Shown piece by piece: positions 25,234 to 33,269 of a stretch of 64,000 nucleotides of DNA. Within the stretch, counting starts at the first letter, position 1. Each line of letters starts with the position of its first letter. The DNA comes from Flavobacterium xueshanense (GTDB taxonomy: Bacteria; Bacteroidota; Bacteroidia; Flavobacteriales; Flavobacteriaceae): the NCBI RefSeq assembly GCF_900112975.1, contig NZ_FONQ01000005.1, forward strand, positions 1-64,000, written 5' to 3'. Below the pieces are notes generated by a model, which worked only from the letters and a program-made list of their open reading frames with translations, was not told where the DNA came from and ran no database searches. The translations under genes were made by a program, and so were the position numbers.

Positions 25234-26466
25234 TTACAAAATTTCAGACACATTATATCCTAACTTCTTCATGTCTTCCCAAAAATCTGGGTATGATTTA
25301 GAAACTACTTCTGCATTTTCGATGATTATTGGTACTTTTAAAGCTAATGGTGCAAAGGCCATCGCCATCCTATGGTCGTTATAAGTGGCGATTTTAATAT
25401 TAGGATTAATTTTTTCTGAAGCCACAAGCGTTAAGCTATCATTGGTAACCGATATATTCGCTCCTAGTTTTGATAGTTCTATTCGTAGTGCTTCAAGTCG
25501 GTCCGTTTCTTTTATTTTCAAGGTGTGAAGTCCAGTAAGATGGCAGCCAATTCCTAATCCAAGACAAGTAACCACTATTGTTTGGGCGATATCGGGCGTA
25601 TTATTTAATTCTAAGTTTAAAGTTTTAGGTTTAAAGTCAGACTGTTTAATCAAAGTCATTTTGTTTCCTTCAAAATGTGTATCGACGCCCATTTGTTTAT
25701 AGATTTCAACTAAAGCGGAATCACCTTGTAAACTGGTTTTTTTATAACTGGTCAGTGAAATCTTGGCATTTTCGGACAAAGCAGCCAAACTAAAAAAGTA
25801 TGAAGCAGAACTCCAATCGGATTCTACGGTCATTACTTTCGAATTTACTTCCTGTTTTGGATAAACCGTAATTACATTTCCTTCAAAACTGGTTTTAATA
25901 TCCAGATCATTCAATAAAGCCAATGTCATTTGGATATAAGGAACCGAAGTGATGTCGCCAACCAAAGTGATTTCGATACCATTTTCCAGTTTTGGCGCCA
26001 CTAATAATAACGCCGATATGTATTGACTGCTTACATTTGCCGGAATAGACACTTTAGAAGCTGTAATTTTTTGTCCAATGATTCGAATAGGCGGATAACC
26101 AATTTCTTTCTCGTAAGAGATTGTCGCACCCAATTGTTCCAAGGCTTCCACCAAAACTTTGATGGGGCGTTCCTGCATTCTTGGTGAACCTGTCAAAACC
26201 ACTTCTCTACCTTCGTTTACCGCAAAATAAGCTGTTAAGAAACGCATCGCCGTTCCAGCATGATGAATATCAACTATTTCCTCGTTTCCTTTCAATGCTT
26301 TTAGCATTACTTCACTATCATCAGAATTTGAAGTATTCGCTAAAGTGATATTGGGGAACAACGCTTGTAATAATAATAGTCGGTTGGTTTCGCTTTTTGA
26401 GCCGGTGATATTTAATTGTGAATTATCAATTGTGAATTGTGAATTCGTGCTTAATTTTAAATTCAT
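25234..26466 (-). CDS. aroA: 3-phosphoshikimate 1-carboxyvinyltransferase (EPSP synthase)
   Basis: 410 aa; joins shikimate-3-phosphate and PEP in chorismate synthesis. Seen: NITGSKSETNRLLLLQALFP (substrate-binding lysine region), HHAGTAMRFLTAYFAV, SPRMQERPIKVLVEAL, SDWSSASYFF, LKIKETDRLEALRIEL and YNDHRMAMAFAPLAL. The first 18 residues are odd: the TNSQFTIDNSQL stretch is encoded by the same A/T-rich iterated repeat that fills nearby intergenic regions. The start could therefore have shifted by repeat insertion; the catalytic part is intact. Confidence 0.94.
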   Translation of the reverse strand: MNLKLSTNSQFTIDNSQLNITGSKSETNRLLLLQALFPNITLANTSNSDDSEVMLKALKGNEEIVDIHHAGTAMRFLTAYFAVNEGREVVLTGSPRMQERPIKVLVEALEQLGATISYEKEIGYPPIRIIGQKITASKVSIPANVSSQYISALLLVAPKLENGIEITLVGDITSVPYIQMTLALLNDLDIKTSFEGNVITVYPKQEVNSKVMTVESDWSSASYFFSLAALSENAKISLTSYKKTSLQGDSALVEIYKQMGVDTHFEGNKMTLIKQSDFKPKTLNLELNNTPDIAQTIVVTCLGLGIGCHLTGLHTLKIKETDRLEALRIELSKLGANISVTNDSLTLVASEKINPNIKIATYNDHRMAMAFAPLALKVPIIIENAEVVSKSYPDFWEDMKKLGYNVSEIL

Positions 26467-26579
26467 TTTTGTAATTGTGAGTTATGAGTTGTGAAATGTT
26501 GCTGTAGCTTTCTACTCAAATAATTTTGAGTCGCAATTTACTACTCCGCATTTATAATTCATAATTTATGGTTCACAAT
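26467..26579. repeat. A/T-rich iterated repeat between aroA and the mazG-like gene
   Basis: Runs such as GTGAGTTATGAGTTGTGAAAT and TATAATTCATAATTTATGG match the iterated repeat family at 25078 and 32828. I see no promoter box in it, so aroA is probably co-transcribed with the gene upstream. Confidence 0.55.
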
Positions 26580-26906
26580 TTATTTGAGTTTTTCATTGTT
26601 TTTGTGACGGTCTTTGTCGCGAATAGATTTTAAATCCATCTTTTTATCGAAAGCAGCTTGTAAATCGATTCCGGTTTGATTCGCCAGACACAACACCACA
26701 AAAACCACATCGGCTAATTCTTCGCCAAGATCTTTGTTTTTGTCGCTTTCTTTCTCGGATTGTTCTCCATAACGACGGGCTATAATACGGGCTACTTCCC
26801 CTACTTCTTCAGTAAGTTGTGCCATATTGGTCAATTCATTAAAGTAGCGAACGCCGTGTTCTTTGATCCAAGTGTCAACGTCTAGTTGGGAATTTTTTAG
26901 GTTCAT
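26580..26906 (-). CDS. MazG-like nucleotide pyrophosphohydrolase
   Basis: 108 aa, a single MazG-type domain. The motif EEVGEVARIIARRYGE, followed by LGEELADVVFVVLCLANQTGIDL, gives the EExxE and ExxD metal-binding residues. It would hydrolyse (d)NTPs to monophosphates, as a house-cleaning enzyme. Its ATG overlaps the end of the RhuM gene by 4 bases, and aroA follows, so it links the RhuM/RM genes and aroA on one strand. Confidence 0.88.
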   Translation of the reverse strand: MNLKNSQLDVDTWIKEHGVRYFNELTNMAQLTEEVGEVARIIARRYGEQSEKESDKNKDLGEELADVVFVVLCLANQTGIDLQAAFDKKMDLKSIRDKDRHKNNEKLK

Positions 26907-27892
26907 TTTTTTAGTTTTTTTATTTCTTTATCAAAATCAGAAATTATTTTCTGTGTTTTATTAAAGGCTTCATAGGCAGCGATTGCTTTTTTATCAGCTT
27001 GTATTTTAGAAATTTTCCCTTTACCATCCAAAACCTTATAATCATTAAAGTTTAGAAATTTATTCACACTTGTTGCCAATTGACTCATCGTAAAGGTATT
27101 CTCCCGCTCTATCAATCCTTCTACGTAATCAAAGTAACCCGTTACAGTACGTTCCAGTTGCTTAATTTCTTTTTCTTGCAAATAATTTTTGGCAACTACC
27201 ACATCCGATTTTAAAACTCTTCCATTTGGACTGTTTTTCCAAGTCGTTAATCCCATATTTTCCTTTTTTGCATCGACAGTTTTAAAAATAATTTCTGCAG
27301 CTGTTTTACCCGTTATAGCAAAATGAAATTTATTCTGAACTGTTGCATAGAAATTTTTAGTTATTTCGGCATTGCTGTCATAGTCAATACTGCACTCAGC
27401 AAAAATATCCGTTACTTGCTGGTAAATCCTTCTTTCACTTGCGCGAATCGAACGAACTCTTTGCAGTAATTCTTTAAAATAATCTTTACCAAAAATTGCT
27501 TGACCTTGTTTTAAACGATTGTCGTCAAGAACAAACCCTTTTATAATGTACTCTTTTAAAGTCTGGGTTGCCCAAATCCTGAATTGTGTAGCTTTGGTAG
27601 AGTTTACTCTGTAACCAACAGAAATTATTGCGTCAAGACTGTAATGTTTTACTTTGTAGGTTTTGCCATCTGATGCAGTTGCCGAGAAAACCTCGGTAAC
27701 TGCATTTTCTTCTAATTCCTTACTTTCAAAAATATTTTTTAAGTGTAATGAAACATTGTCTGCACTGCAGTCAAACAATAATGCCATTGCTTTTTGTGAA
27801 AGCCATATCGTTTCATTCTGCAACAAAACATCAACACGGATTTCTCCGCTTGGTGCGGTGTATAAAATAAATTTTTTTACATTTTCTTCCAT
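26903..27892 (-). CDS. RhuM family protein
   Basis: 329 aa. The N-terminus FILYTAPSGEIRVDVLLQNETIWLSQKAMALLF is the hallmark of RhuM; VKHYSLDAIISVGYRVNSTKATQFRIWATQTLKEYI follows. The C-terminal half is helical with FDYVEGLIE. RhuM proteins have a KilA-N-like DNA-binding look and often lie beside type I or fused RM systems; their function is not known. Here it starts 2 nt after the stop of the RM gene, so the two are translationally linked. Confidence 0.87.
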   Translation of the reverse strand: MEENVKKFILYTAPSGEIRVDVLLQNETIWLSQKAMALLFDCSADNVSLHLKNIFESKELEENAVTEVFSATASDGKTYKVKHYSLDAIISVGYRVNSTKATQFRIWATQTLKEYIIKGFVLDDNRLKQGQAIFGKDYFKELLQRVRSIRASERRIYQQVTDIFAECSIDYDSNAEITKNFYATVQNKFHFAITGKTAAEIIFKTVDAKKENMGLTTWKNSPNGRVLKSDVVVAKNYLQEKEIKQLERTVTGYFDYVEGLIERENTFTMSQLATSVNKFLNFNDYKVLDGKGKISKIQADKKAIAAYEAFNKTQKIISDFDKEIKKLKK

Positions 27893-27894
27893 AA

Positions 27895-30800
27895 CTATTC
27901 TATTGCTATTGTATCAATTGCTTTCATTAAGCGATCGGTTTCGGTCAAGGCAACTATGATTTTTTGATAATGTGCAATATCGTCAAATTCCAGTTTGCGT
28001 TCCTTACGGTCTTTGAGCCATTTTTGAGCGGGTTGATATCCGCCAATGTAGAAATTCCAGGCTACTTCGGGAACATTTTCGAAATATTGGGTTTCGTTGA
28101 TCCAGACCATTCCAACTTTAACAGGGTTTTGAACCCCGATAGGGCTAATTTCAAATCGTGGTTTGTTTACCACACAATCGCCATCAATATTAAATTCTGT
28201 AATAAATTCTTCTACCGTTGCGCTTTCCAGCAAATGAATTTCTCGGATTTGTGAACCTAATTCGACCAATTCCCAGAAGGTTTTTGTGTCTTTTGGATAT
28301 GGGATTTTTGGAAAATCTATCTTTAAAAATTCTTTGTATTTTTCTCTGTAGGTTGGCGAATGTAACACGGCGTATATGTAATCTAGAATATCGATCGGAG
28401 CAAATGTTTCTCTGAATTCAGGACGAACTTCATGATTGTTTGCCATACAAACATTGCCTTCGGGTTCTTTTTCAGCAACAAAAGTCAATCCTAATTGTTT
28501 GGTGATTTGATTGACGATTTCTGCGTTAAGATTGGGGATTCTTTTTAAAATTTCGGTAGGTTCGTTCAACCCTGACAAAGATTGTTGTTGTCCGTTCGTT
28601 TCGGGGTAAAGATATAATGGAGCAATGCTTTCTCCTCCTTTATTATCAGAACGAATATAGCCATCTGCAATAATTTTATCTGAACAAAAAATATAAAAAT
28701 CTAATGCTTCGGGTTGTTGCCTTCTAAAGACTAATCCTATATTTTTTCCATTGATAAAATTTTTCATTACCTCATTTCGTGGATAACAATGAAAACCTTT
28801 TGATTTTCCCGTATAAAAAGTTGATCTATTATCAAATGGTCGATAAGATATTTCAACAACTCTTTTTGCGTTTGGAAAATGATTTTGCAAATCTTTTCTA
28901 GCGTAATTCACTTGCCAATCTCTTGCGTCTTTTCCCAAATTGAATTTTCTTCTAGCTGTCTCATCATCTAAGGTTAGAAATTCCTCAATTGTATTTATTA
29001 CTTCCTTTTTTGAGTTATGTATCGTAAAACTATCTCTTGCCGTTACAATTGCAACACTATTTATTGAAAATAATTGTGTTATTTGAAACCCTTCATCGTA
29101 TATCTTTTGTTCTTTGAAATTCTTTTGAATGAAGCAATAATTCGGAGCAATATTCTCTAATTCAACGTATTGAATTGTTTTCAAAGAATTATCTGAAAGA
29201 AAATCATATTTAAAATCTCTTTTCCCATATAAATTATAATGAAAAACCTGCCCTAAATCAGTTGGTTTTTTCTTTCCAGTTTTTACAAAAATAGTAATGG
29301 CAACTCCTTGCATAATGTCGAAAACATTGACATCAACAGAACCATCAGGCGAAGTTTCTTTTTTGGTACTATTTCCGTGTAAATCTATCGTATAAATGGT
29401 GTCGTAGGTTTTCAATAAATTCCAACGCATTCCTCTAAAAGTGGGATTGTCCAGAAATCCGTGCGGGTTGATGAATGCCAAAACTCCGCTGCCATTTTTC
29501 TCAATATAATGTTGTCCGTACCGCAGGAATTTTACATAATCGTCATTAATCCACTTTGGATTCCGTTCTTTCAGTTTTTCTTTCCCGCCCGGTTCTTTTT
29601 TGTAATCTTCCATCAATTTCATAATCCATTCGCCTTTGTTGTTGCTTTCGCCACTATACGGAGGATTTCCAATAATGCACATTACGGGAGTATCGCGTTT
29701 GATGAAATTGGCTTCATTGGCTTCGGAACTCAACCAATTGGCAAATAATGTTCCAGTGTCAGGATGACTTTCTTCAAGAGAGTTGGTTAAGTAAATCTTT
29801 AAACGTTGGTCTTTAGTGGGTTTAAATCCGGTTTCAGTCAGCAGTAAATCCATTTGCAAATGCGCCATAGCGTAACTCGCCATCAATAACTCAAATCCGT
29901 TCAATCGGGGCAATAAATGCGTTTCTACATAATTGCTCCAAACGCCTTGTTGTCCTTTGAATTTTTTGTGAACGTGTTTGACTACTTCCGCCAAAAAAGT
30001 TCCGGTTCCCGTTGCCGGATCCAGAATTTGAACGCGATGCACTTCTTGATCTACTTTTTTACCTTGAAGGTCAATTTTTATTTTGGTCTTGCTGTTGTCG
30101 GCTAAACCTTGGGGCAAATCGAATTCCGTTTTCAAGATATCATCAACGGCACGAACGATAAAATTCACTACAGGTTTTGGTGTGTACCAAACGCCACTTG
30201 CTTTTCTAAGCTTTGGATCGTATTCACTCAGGAAAGTTTCATAAAAATGGATGATTGGATCTTCCATTTTAGTTGACTTTCCGTAGTTTTTCAGGATTTG
30301 TTCCACATTACATGCCAAGAAAATATCCACTAAAGAATCTACAATCCATTTGATACGGTCGTCAATATCTGGTCCTGCGATATAACCAAATAATTTGCGT
30401 AGAAAAGGATTTGATTTTGGGATTAATTCGGCTGCTTCTTGTCGGGAAAAAGTAGGTAACGTTGGGTCGTGCAATCTCGCGGCAAACATACCGTATGCAA
30501 TGGTTTGTGCATAGACATCGGCAAAACCTTTGGGCGTAATATCGTGAATCAGGATTTCTTTGAAAGCGTTCATTTGGTCTTTCAAAGTACTGTCTTCACT
30601 ATTATTTTCGTCAGAAGTCAAAGCTTGTTCAATCACATCTGATAACAATCGGGCTTTTCCCGCCATCATTTCTGCCAGTTTCTTAGAACTTTTTATAGAT
30701 TGACTGATGTGAACACAAAAATCTTTAATGAGGTTTGTAAAAGTCGCGAAATTAGCATGCAAAGGAACAATAGTTCCATCTTGGATTTCTGCAATAGCGA

Positions 30801-31155
30801 TCTTTGTTATAAAAACACCATCGATATAAAGATGAAAATCCAAGTAATCCGTAAAAATTAAATTATTTAACGAATTTTTATAGCGGTCAAATTGTTCTTT
30901 GTTTCCCGTTTTCTTTGCACCCGATAAATCTTTGTCGCCAATATCTTTGGCTTCAATAAAACCAATCGGTATATCTTTTTTAGTGATGATATAATCCGGA
31001 GCTCCACATTGTTGTCGTTTGGGTTCATTGGTTGCGGCAACATCCGTGACAATACTTTCAATGAGTTGCTTTAAATCACCACGATAGGTATGTTCTGTTG
31101 CGTTTCCTCTTTTGTAGGCAGAATTTATATTTTGAATGTATTGTTCTAAAGTCAT
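27895..31155 (-). CDS. Fused restriction-modification enzyme (type IIG/ISP-like N6-adenine methyltransferase)
   Basis: 1086 aa single-chain enzyme. A PD-(D/E)xK-like nuclease motif lies near the N-terminus (D54, E68xK70 in GFIEAKD). A helical connector runs to about 300. The methyltransferase has motif I ILDPATGTGTF (D379) and motif IV NPPY (497-500), which marks N6-adenine methylation. The C-terminal part (about 650-1086) should hold target recognition. I see no helicase motifs, unlike the large ISP enzymes, so it resembles type IIG. It is followed by RhuM and preceded by a toxin-antitoxin-like pair. Confidence 0.88.
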   Translation of the reverse strand: MTLEQYIQNINSAYKRGNATEHTYRGDLKQLIESIVTDVAATNEPKRQQCGAPDYIITKKDIPIGFIEAKDIGDKDLSGAKKTGNKEQFDRYKNSLNNLIFTDYLDFHLYIDGVFITKIAIAEIQDGTIVPLHANFATFTNLIKDFCVHISQSIKSSKKLAEMMAGKARLLSDVIEQALTSDENNSEDSTLKDQMNAFKEILIHDITPKGFADVYAQTIAYGMFAARLHDPTLPTFSRQEAAELIPKSNPFLRKLFGYIAGPDIDDRIKWIVDSLVDIFLACNVEQILKNYGKSTKMEDPIIHFYETFLSEYDPKLRKASGVWYTPKPVVNFIVRAVDDILKTEFDLPQGLADNSKTKIKIDLQGKKVDQEVHRVQILDPATGTGTFLAEVVKHVHKKFKGQQGVWSNYVETHLLPRLNGFELLMASYAMAHLQMDLLLTETGFKPTKDQRLKIYLTNSLEESHPDTGTLFANWLSSEANEANFIKRDTPVMCIIGNPPYSGESNNKGEWIMKLMEDYKKEPGGKEKLKERNPKWINDDYVKFLRYGQHYIEKNGSGVLAFINPHGFLDNPTFRGMRWNLLKTYDTIYTIDLHGNSTKKETSPDGSVDVNVFDIMQGVAITIFVKTGKKKPTDLGQVFHYNLYGKRDFKYDFLSDNSLKTIQYVELENIAPNYCFIQKNFKEQKIYDEGFQITQLFSINSVAIVTARDSFTIHNSKKEVINTIEEFLTLDDETARRKFNLGKDARDWQVNYARKDLQNHFPNAKRVVEISYRPFDNRSTFYTGKSKGFHCYPRNEVMKNFINGKNIGLVFRRQQPEALDFYIFCSDKIIADGYIRSDNKGGESIAPLYLYPETNGQQQSLSGLNEPTEILKRIPNLNAEIVNQITKQLGLTFVAEKEPEGNVCMANNHEVRPEFRETFAPIDILDYIYAVLHSPTYREKYKEFLKIDFPKIPYPKDTKTFWELVELGSQIREIHLLESATVEEFITEFNIDGDCVVNKPRFEISPIGVQNPVKVGMVWINETQYFENVPEVAWNFYIGGYQPAQKWLKDRKERKLEFDDIAHYQKIIVALTETDRLMKAIDTIAIE

Positions 31156-31171
31156 CTCAATTGTATTTGAA

Positions 31172-31179
31172 CAAATGTA
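31172..31179 (-). promoter_or_regulatory. -7 box of the RM operon
   Basis: TACATTTG on the minus strand, 16 nt before the ATG of the fused RM enzyme. No clear -33 TTG; the area above is a T-rich terminator. Confidence 0.5.
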
Positions 31180-31193
31180 AAGAATTGGAACCT

Positions 31194-31219
31194 AAAAAAA
31201 CACCTTCAGTGAGGTGTTT
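31194..31219 (-). terminator. Terminator after the Panacea/toxin pair
   Basis: AAACACCT/AGGTGTTT stem (31198-31205 with 31212-31219), followed on the minus strand by T7. It separates the toxin-antitoxin-like pair from the RM operon. Confidence 0.87.
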
Positions 31220-31220
31220 C

Positions 31221-31654
31221 TTATAATAATTTCCGGTATTTACTTTTAATGTTTGGAGAGTTTTTTAAACAAGTAAGAACATCTTGATATTCTTGAATAG
31301 TTAGCCTTCCTATTAAACTATAATCCTTTGGTTTATAAATATAATCAATCGTTTCAATAGTTTTATCAGTTATCCAATACGCATACACAAAAGTATCAAA
31401 TGGAAAACCAAAACCACATTCCGTAATTGCAACTTGATTTTCGAAAAAATAACATCCAAAATTTACCACTGGAAGATTTATGCAACCGTGCTTTTTATTT
31501 TCAGGAACGGAGATGTTTTGCACAGAACTTGGTAAAGAAATTATCATTATACCATTTTCATCTCTTTTTAAAACTAGAAATATTTAGGCTTGGCGGGGTC
31601 ACCGTTTTCAAAATAATATTCTTCAAAATATAATAAATTCCTTTCTTCAAACAT
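31221..31654 (-). pseudogene. Candidate toxin partner of Panacea protein, frameshifted
   Basis: An ATG at 31654 lies one base after the stop of the Panacea gene. It opens a frame of 26 codons ending ..NGDPAKPKYF at a TAG (31576-31574). A -1 shift right at that TAG continues as LVLKRDENGI into the open frame starting MIISLPSSVQ (31547), giving a coherent 144-aa protein. The pieces join smoothly, so this is one gene broken by a one-base loss, a sequencing error, or a site of frameshifting. I do not recognise a named family. Position directly behind a Panacea antitoxin suggests the toxin. The fragment from 31547 alone (108 aa) would lack the N-terminus. Confidence 0.65.
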
Positions 31655-31655
31655 A

Positions 31656-32249
31656 TTACTGCTTTAATGAAGATACAAAATTTAAAAATTCTTTGTGTTC
31701 ATAGTAAAATTCCAACTTTGAAGGTTCATTCTTAATTAATTCGGTAAAATCAATTTTAAGATTAGTTGTTGGAATTTCTTCATTTAAAAGTAATTCTAAA
31801 ACTCCGTTTTCTTTAGCAGTATTATACCATAATGAATTTTCACGATGTGTATAAGCTACTAAATCATTGCAATTTGCACCAGAAAACTCGTTGATAATTT
31901 CATCAATTAAAAAAATATCTGAATCAGAAAATTCATCATCATTAAAACATGCGTTTTTATCAAAAACAAAACCGTTTTTAATATTTCTCTTTTTTATGAA
32001 ATTTTTGAGAAGAATTGGTTCTTCGGAAAATTCTACATACAGATTTTGACAAACAGGACCAAATTTCCAAACCTCGAAATCAAGGTTAAAAAAAGGCATA
32101 CCACGTTTCTCGATGGATTTCTCTTCAATAATGTAAACTAATTTTAATAAACTAGTTTTAGGAAGAGACCCCATTTTATCTATCAAATAAATTAAAGCAT
32201 TGCCTAATTTATCGATCTGATCGTGAGAATATTTATCGTTGATTGTCAT
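31656..32249 (-). CDS. Panacea (SocA-like, DUF4065) antitoxin-type protein
   Basis: 197 aa. The pattern KLGNALIYLIDKMGSLPKTSLLKLVYIIEEKSI followed by FEVWKFGPVCQNLYVEF is the Panacea/DUF4065 core. CNDLVAYTHRENSLWYN is the C-terminal helix pair. The family includes SocA and the PanA antitoxins that neutralise many unrelated toxins. Its stop is one base before the ATG of the frameshifted partner, as expected for a two-gene toxin-antitoxin operon. Confidence 0.82.
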   Translation of the reverse strand: MTINDKYSHDQIDKLGNALIYLIDKMGSLPKTSLLKLVYIIEEKSIEKRGMPFFNLDFEVWKFGPVCQNLYVEFSEEPILLKNFIKKRNIKNGFVFDKNACFNDDEFSDSDIFLIDEIINEFSGANCNDLVAYTHRENSLWYNTAKENGVLELLLNEEIPTTNLKIDFTELIKNEPSKLEFYYEHKEFLNFVSSLKQ

Positions 32250-32306
32250 AATTAAAATGATTTATTAATGAATTCATTTTCAGAAACATAAATTTTAATC
32301 AGGGTG

Positions 32307-32314
32307 CAAAGATA
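32307..32314 (-). promoter_or_regulatory. -7 box upstream of the Panacea gene
   Basis: TATCTTTG followed by GCACCC on the minus strand, a full match to the Bacteroidota box, 58 nt before the ATG. The -33 element is weak. Confidence 0.5.
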
Positions 32315-32374
32315 ATGTGATTTATTTTAGCATTAGAGTAAATATACAAATAGTTGCTTCAATTCCAGCAAAAC

Positions 32375-32827
32375 TTACTCTCTATTTTTACTGTCAATTA
32401 TTATCGTTACAGGACCATCATTTAACAAAAGTACTTTCATATCCGCACCAAAAATGCCAGTTTGTACTTTTTTACCCATTTCTTTTTCCAACTGAAGTAC
32501 AAAATTTTCATATAATGGGATGGCGATTTCTGGTTTTGAGGCTTTGATATACGAAGGACGATTGCCTTTTTTAGTAGCAGCATGCAAAGTAAATTGACTT
32601 ACCACAATGATATCACCATCAACATCTTTAACAGATAAGTTCATCACGTCGTTTTCATCTCCAAAAATACGCAGATTAGCGATTTTTGAAGCTAACCAAT
32701 TACTGTCTTCTTGATTATCTAAATCTTCAATACCAACCAAAACCAGTAATCCTTTCTGAATATCGGCAACAATATTATTATCGATGGTTACGGAGGCTTG
32801 GGAAACTCTTTGGATTACTACTTTCAA
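32375..32827 (-). CDS. dtd: D-aminoacyl-tRNA deacylase
   Basis: 150 aa, exact family length. It has the active-site block VSQFTLHAATKKGNRPSY and the C-terminal cross-subunit NDGPVTIIID motif (the Gly-cisPro region of DTD). It hydrolyses D-aminoacyl- and glycyl-tRNA(Ala) mischarged products. It is third in the leftward row rsgA, four-helix protein, dtd. Confidence 0.95.
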   Translation of the reverse strand: MKVVIQRVSQASVTIDNNIVADIQKGLLVLVGIEDLDNQEDSNWLASKIANLRIFGDENDVMNLSVKDVDGDIIVVSQFTLHAATKKGNRPSYIKASKPEIAIPLYENFVLQLEKEMGKKVQTGIFGADMKVLLLNDGPVTIIIDSKNRE

Positions 32828-32881
32828 AATAATTATAAATTATGAATGGTGAATTCTGAATGGTGAATATTCATAATTATT
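32828..32881. repeat. A/T-rich iterated repeat, right flank of dtd
   Basis: Units ATTATGAATGGTGAATTCTG and TGAATGGTGAATATTC. A related block in inverse orientation lies on the other side of the four-helix gene (33237-33269). Confidence 0.65.
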
Positions 32882-33236
32882 TTTTTAAATTATTTTTGGT
32901 TGAAATAATTATAGAAGCTAGGATTTTATTAATCTCCATTATATCAGAATTTAGAGACTTAAATTGAGACTCACTTAAATATTCGGACTGAAACAATAAT
33001 TCAATCCAATAATCACTCTCATTAGCCTCTTTTTGTGCAATAGCGAGTTTATGAATAAAATCTGACTTACTTTCTGCGTGTTCTGACTCTCTTACTAGTG
33101 CACCAATTGAAGTACCACTACGTAATAATTGTTTACTTAAAACAAATTCCTTCTTTTCAATACTTAAAAATTGATATAATTTTACAATTCGTAAAGCAAA
33201 ATCAAATGATTTTATTTTTATAATATTACTTGCCAT
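32877..33236 (-). CDS. Four-helix-bundle protein (S23/23S rRNA IVP family)
   Basis: 119 aa, all helical. FDFALRIVKLYQFLS..FVLSKQLLRSGTSIGALVRESEHAES is the S23 family core, followed by the helix FIHKLAIAQKEANESDYWIELL. The family is found within inserts of 23S rRNA and as stand-alone genes in Bacteroidota; its folded relatives include the Avd accessory proteins of diversity-generating retroelements. Here it stands between dtd and rsgA and is bordered by inverted A/T-rich repeats, as if inserted. Function unknown. Confidence 0.85.
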   Translation of the reverse strand: MASNIIKIKSFDFALRIVKLYQFLSIEKKEFVLSKQLLRSGTSIGALVRESEHAESKSDFIHKLAIAQKEANESDYWIELLFQSEYLSESQFKSLNSDIMEINKILASIIISTKNNLKK

Positions 33237-33269
33237 AATTCATAATTCACCATTTACAATTCATAATTA
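33237..33269. repeat. A/T-rich iterated repeat, inverse orientation
   Basis: ATAATTCATAATTCACCATT is the reverse complement of the AATGGTGAAT-containing units on the far side of the four-helix gene (32828-32881). Confidence 0.65.

Noticed and set aside
31570..31590. Programmed -1 frameshift site in the candidate toxin
   Set aside because: Not asserted: the A-site TTC can re-pair with TTT, but there is no classical X-XXY-YYZ heptamer and no clear downstream structure. A base loss or sequencing error is simpler.
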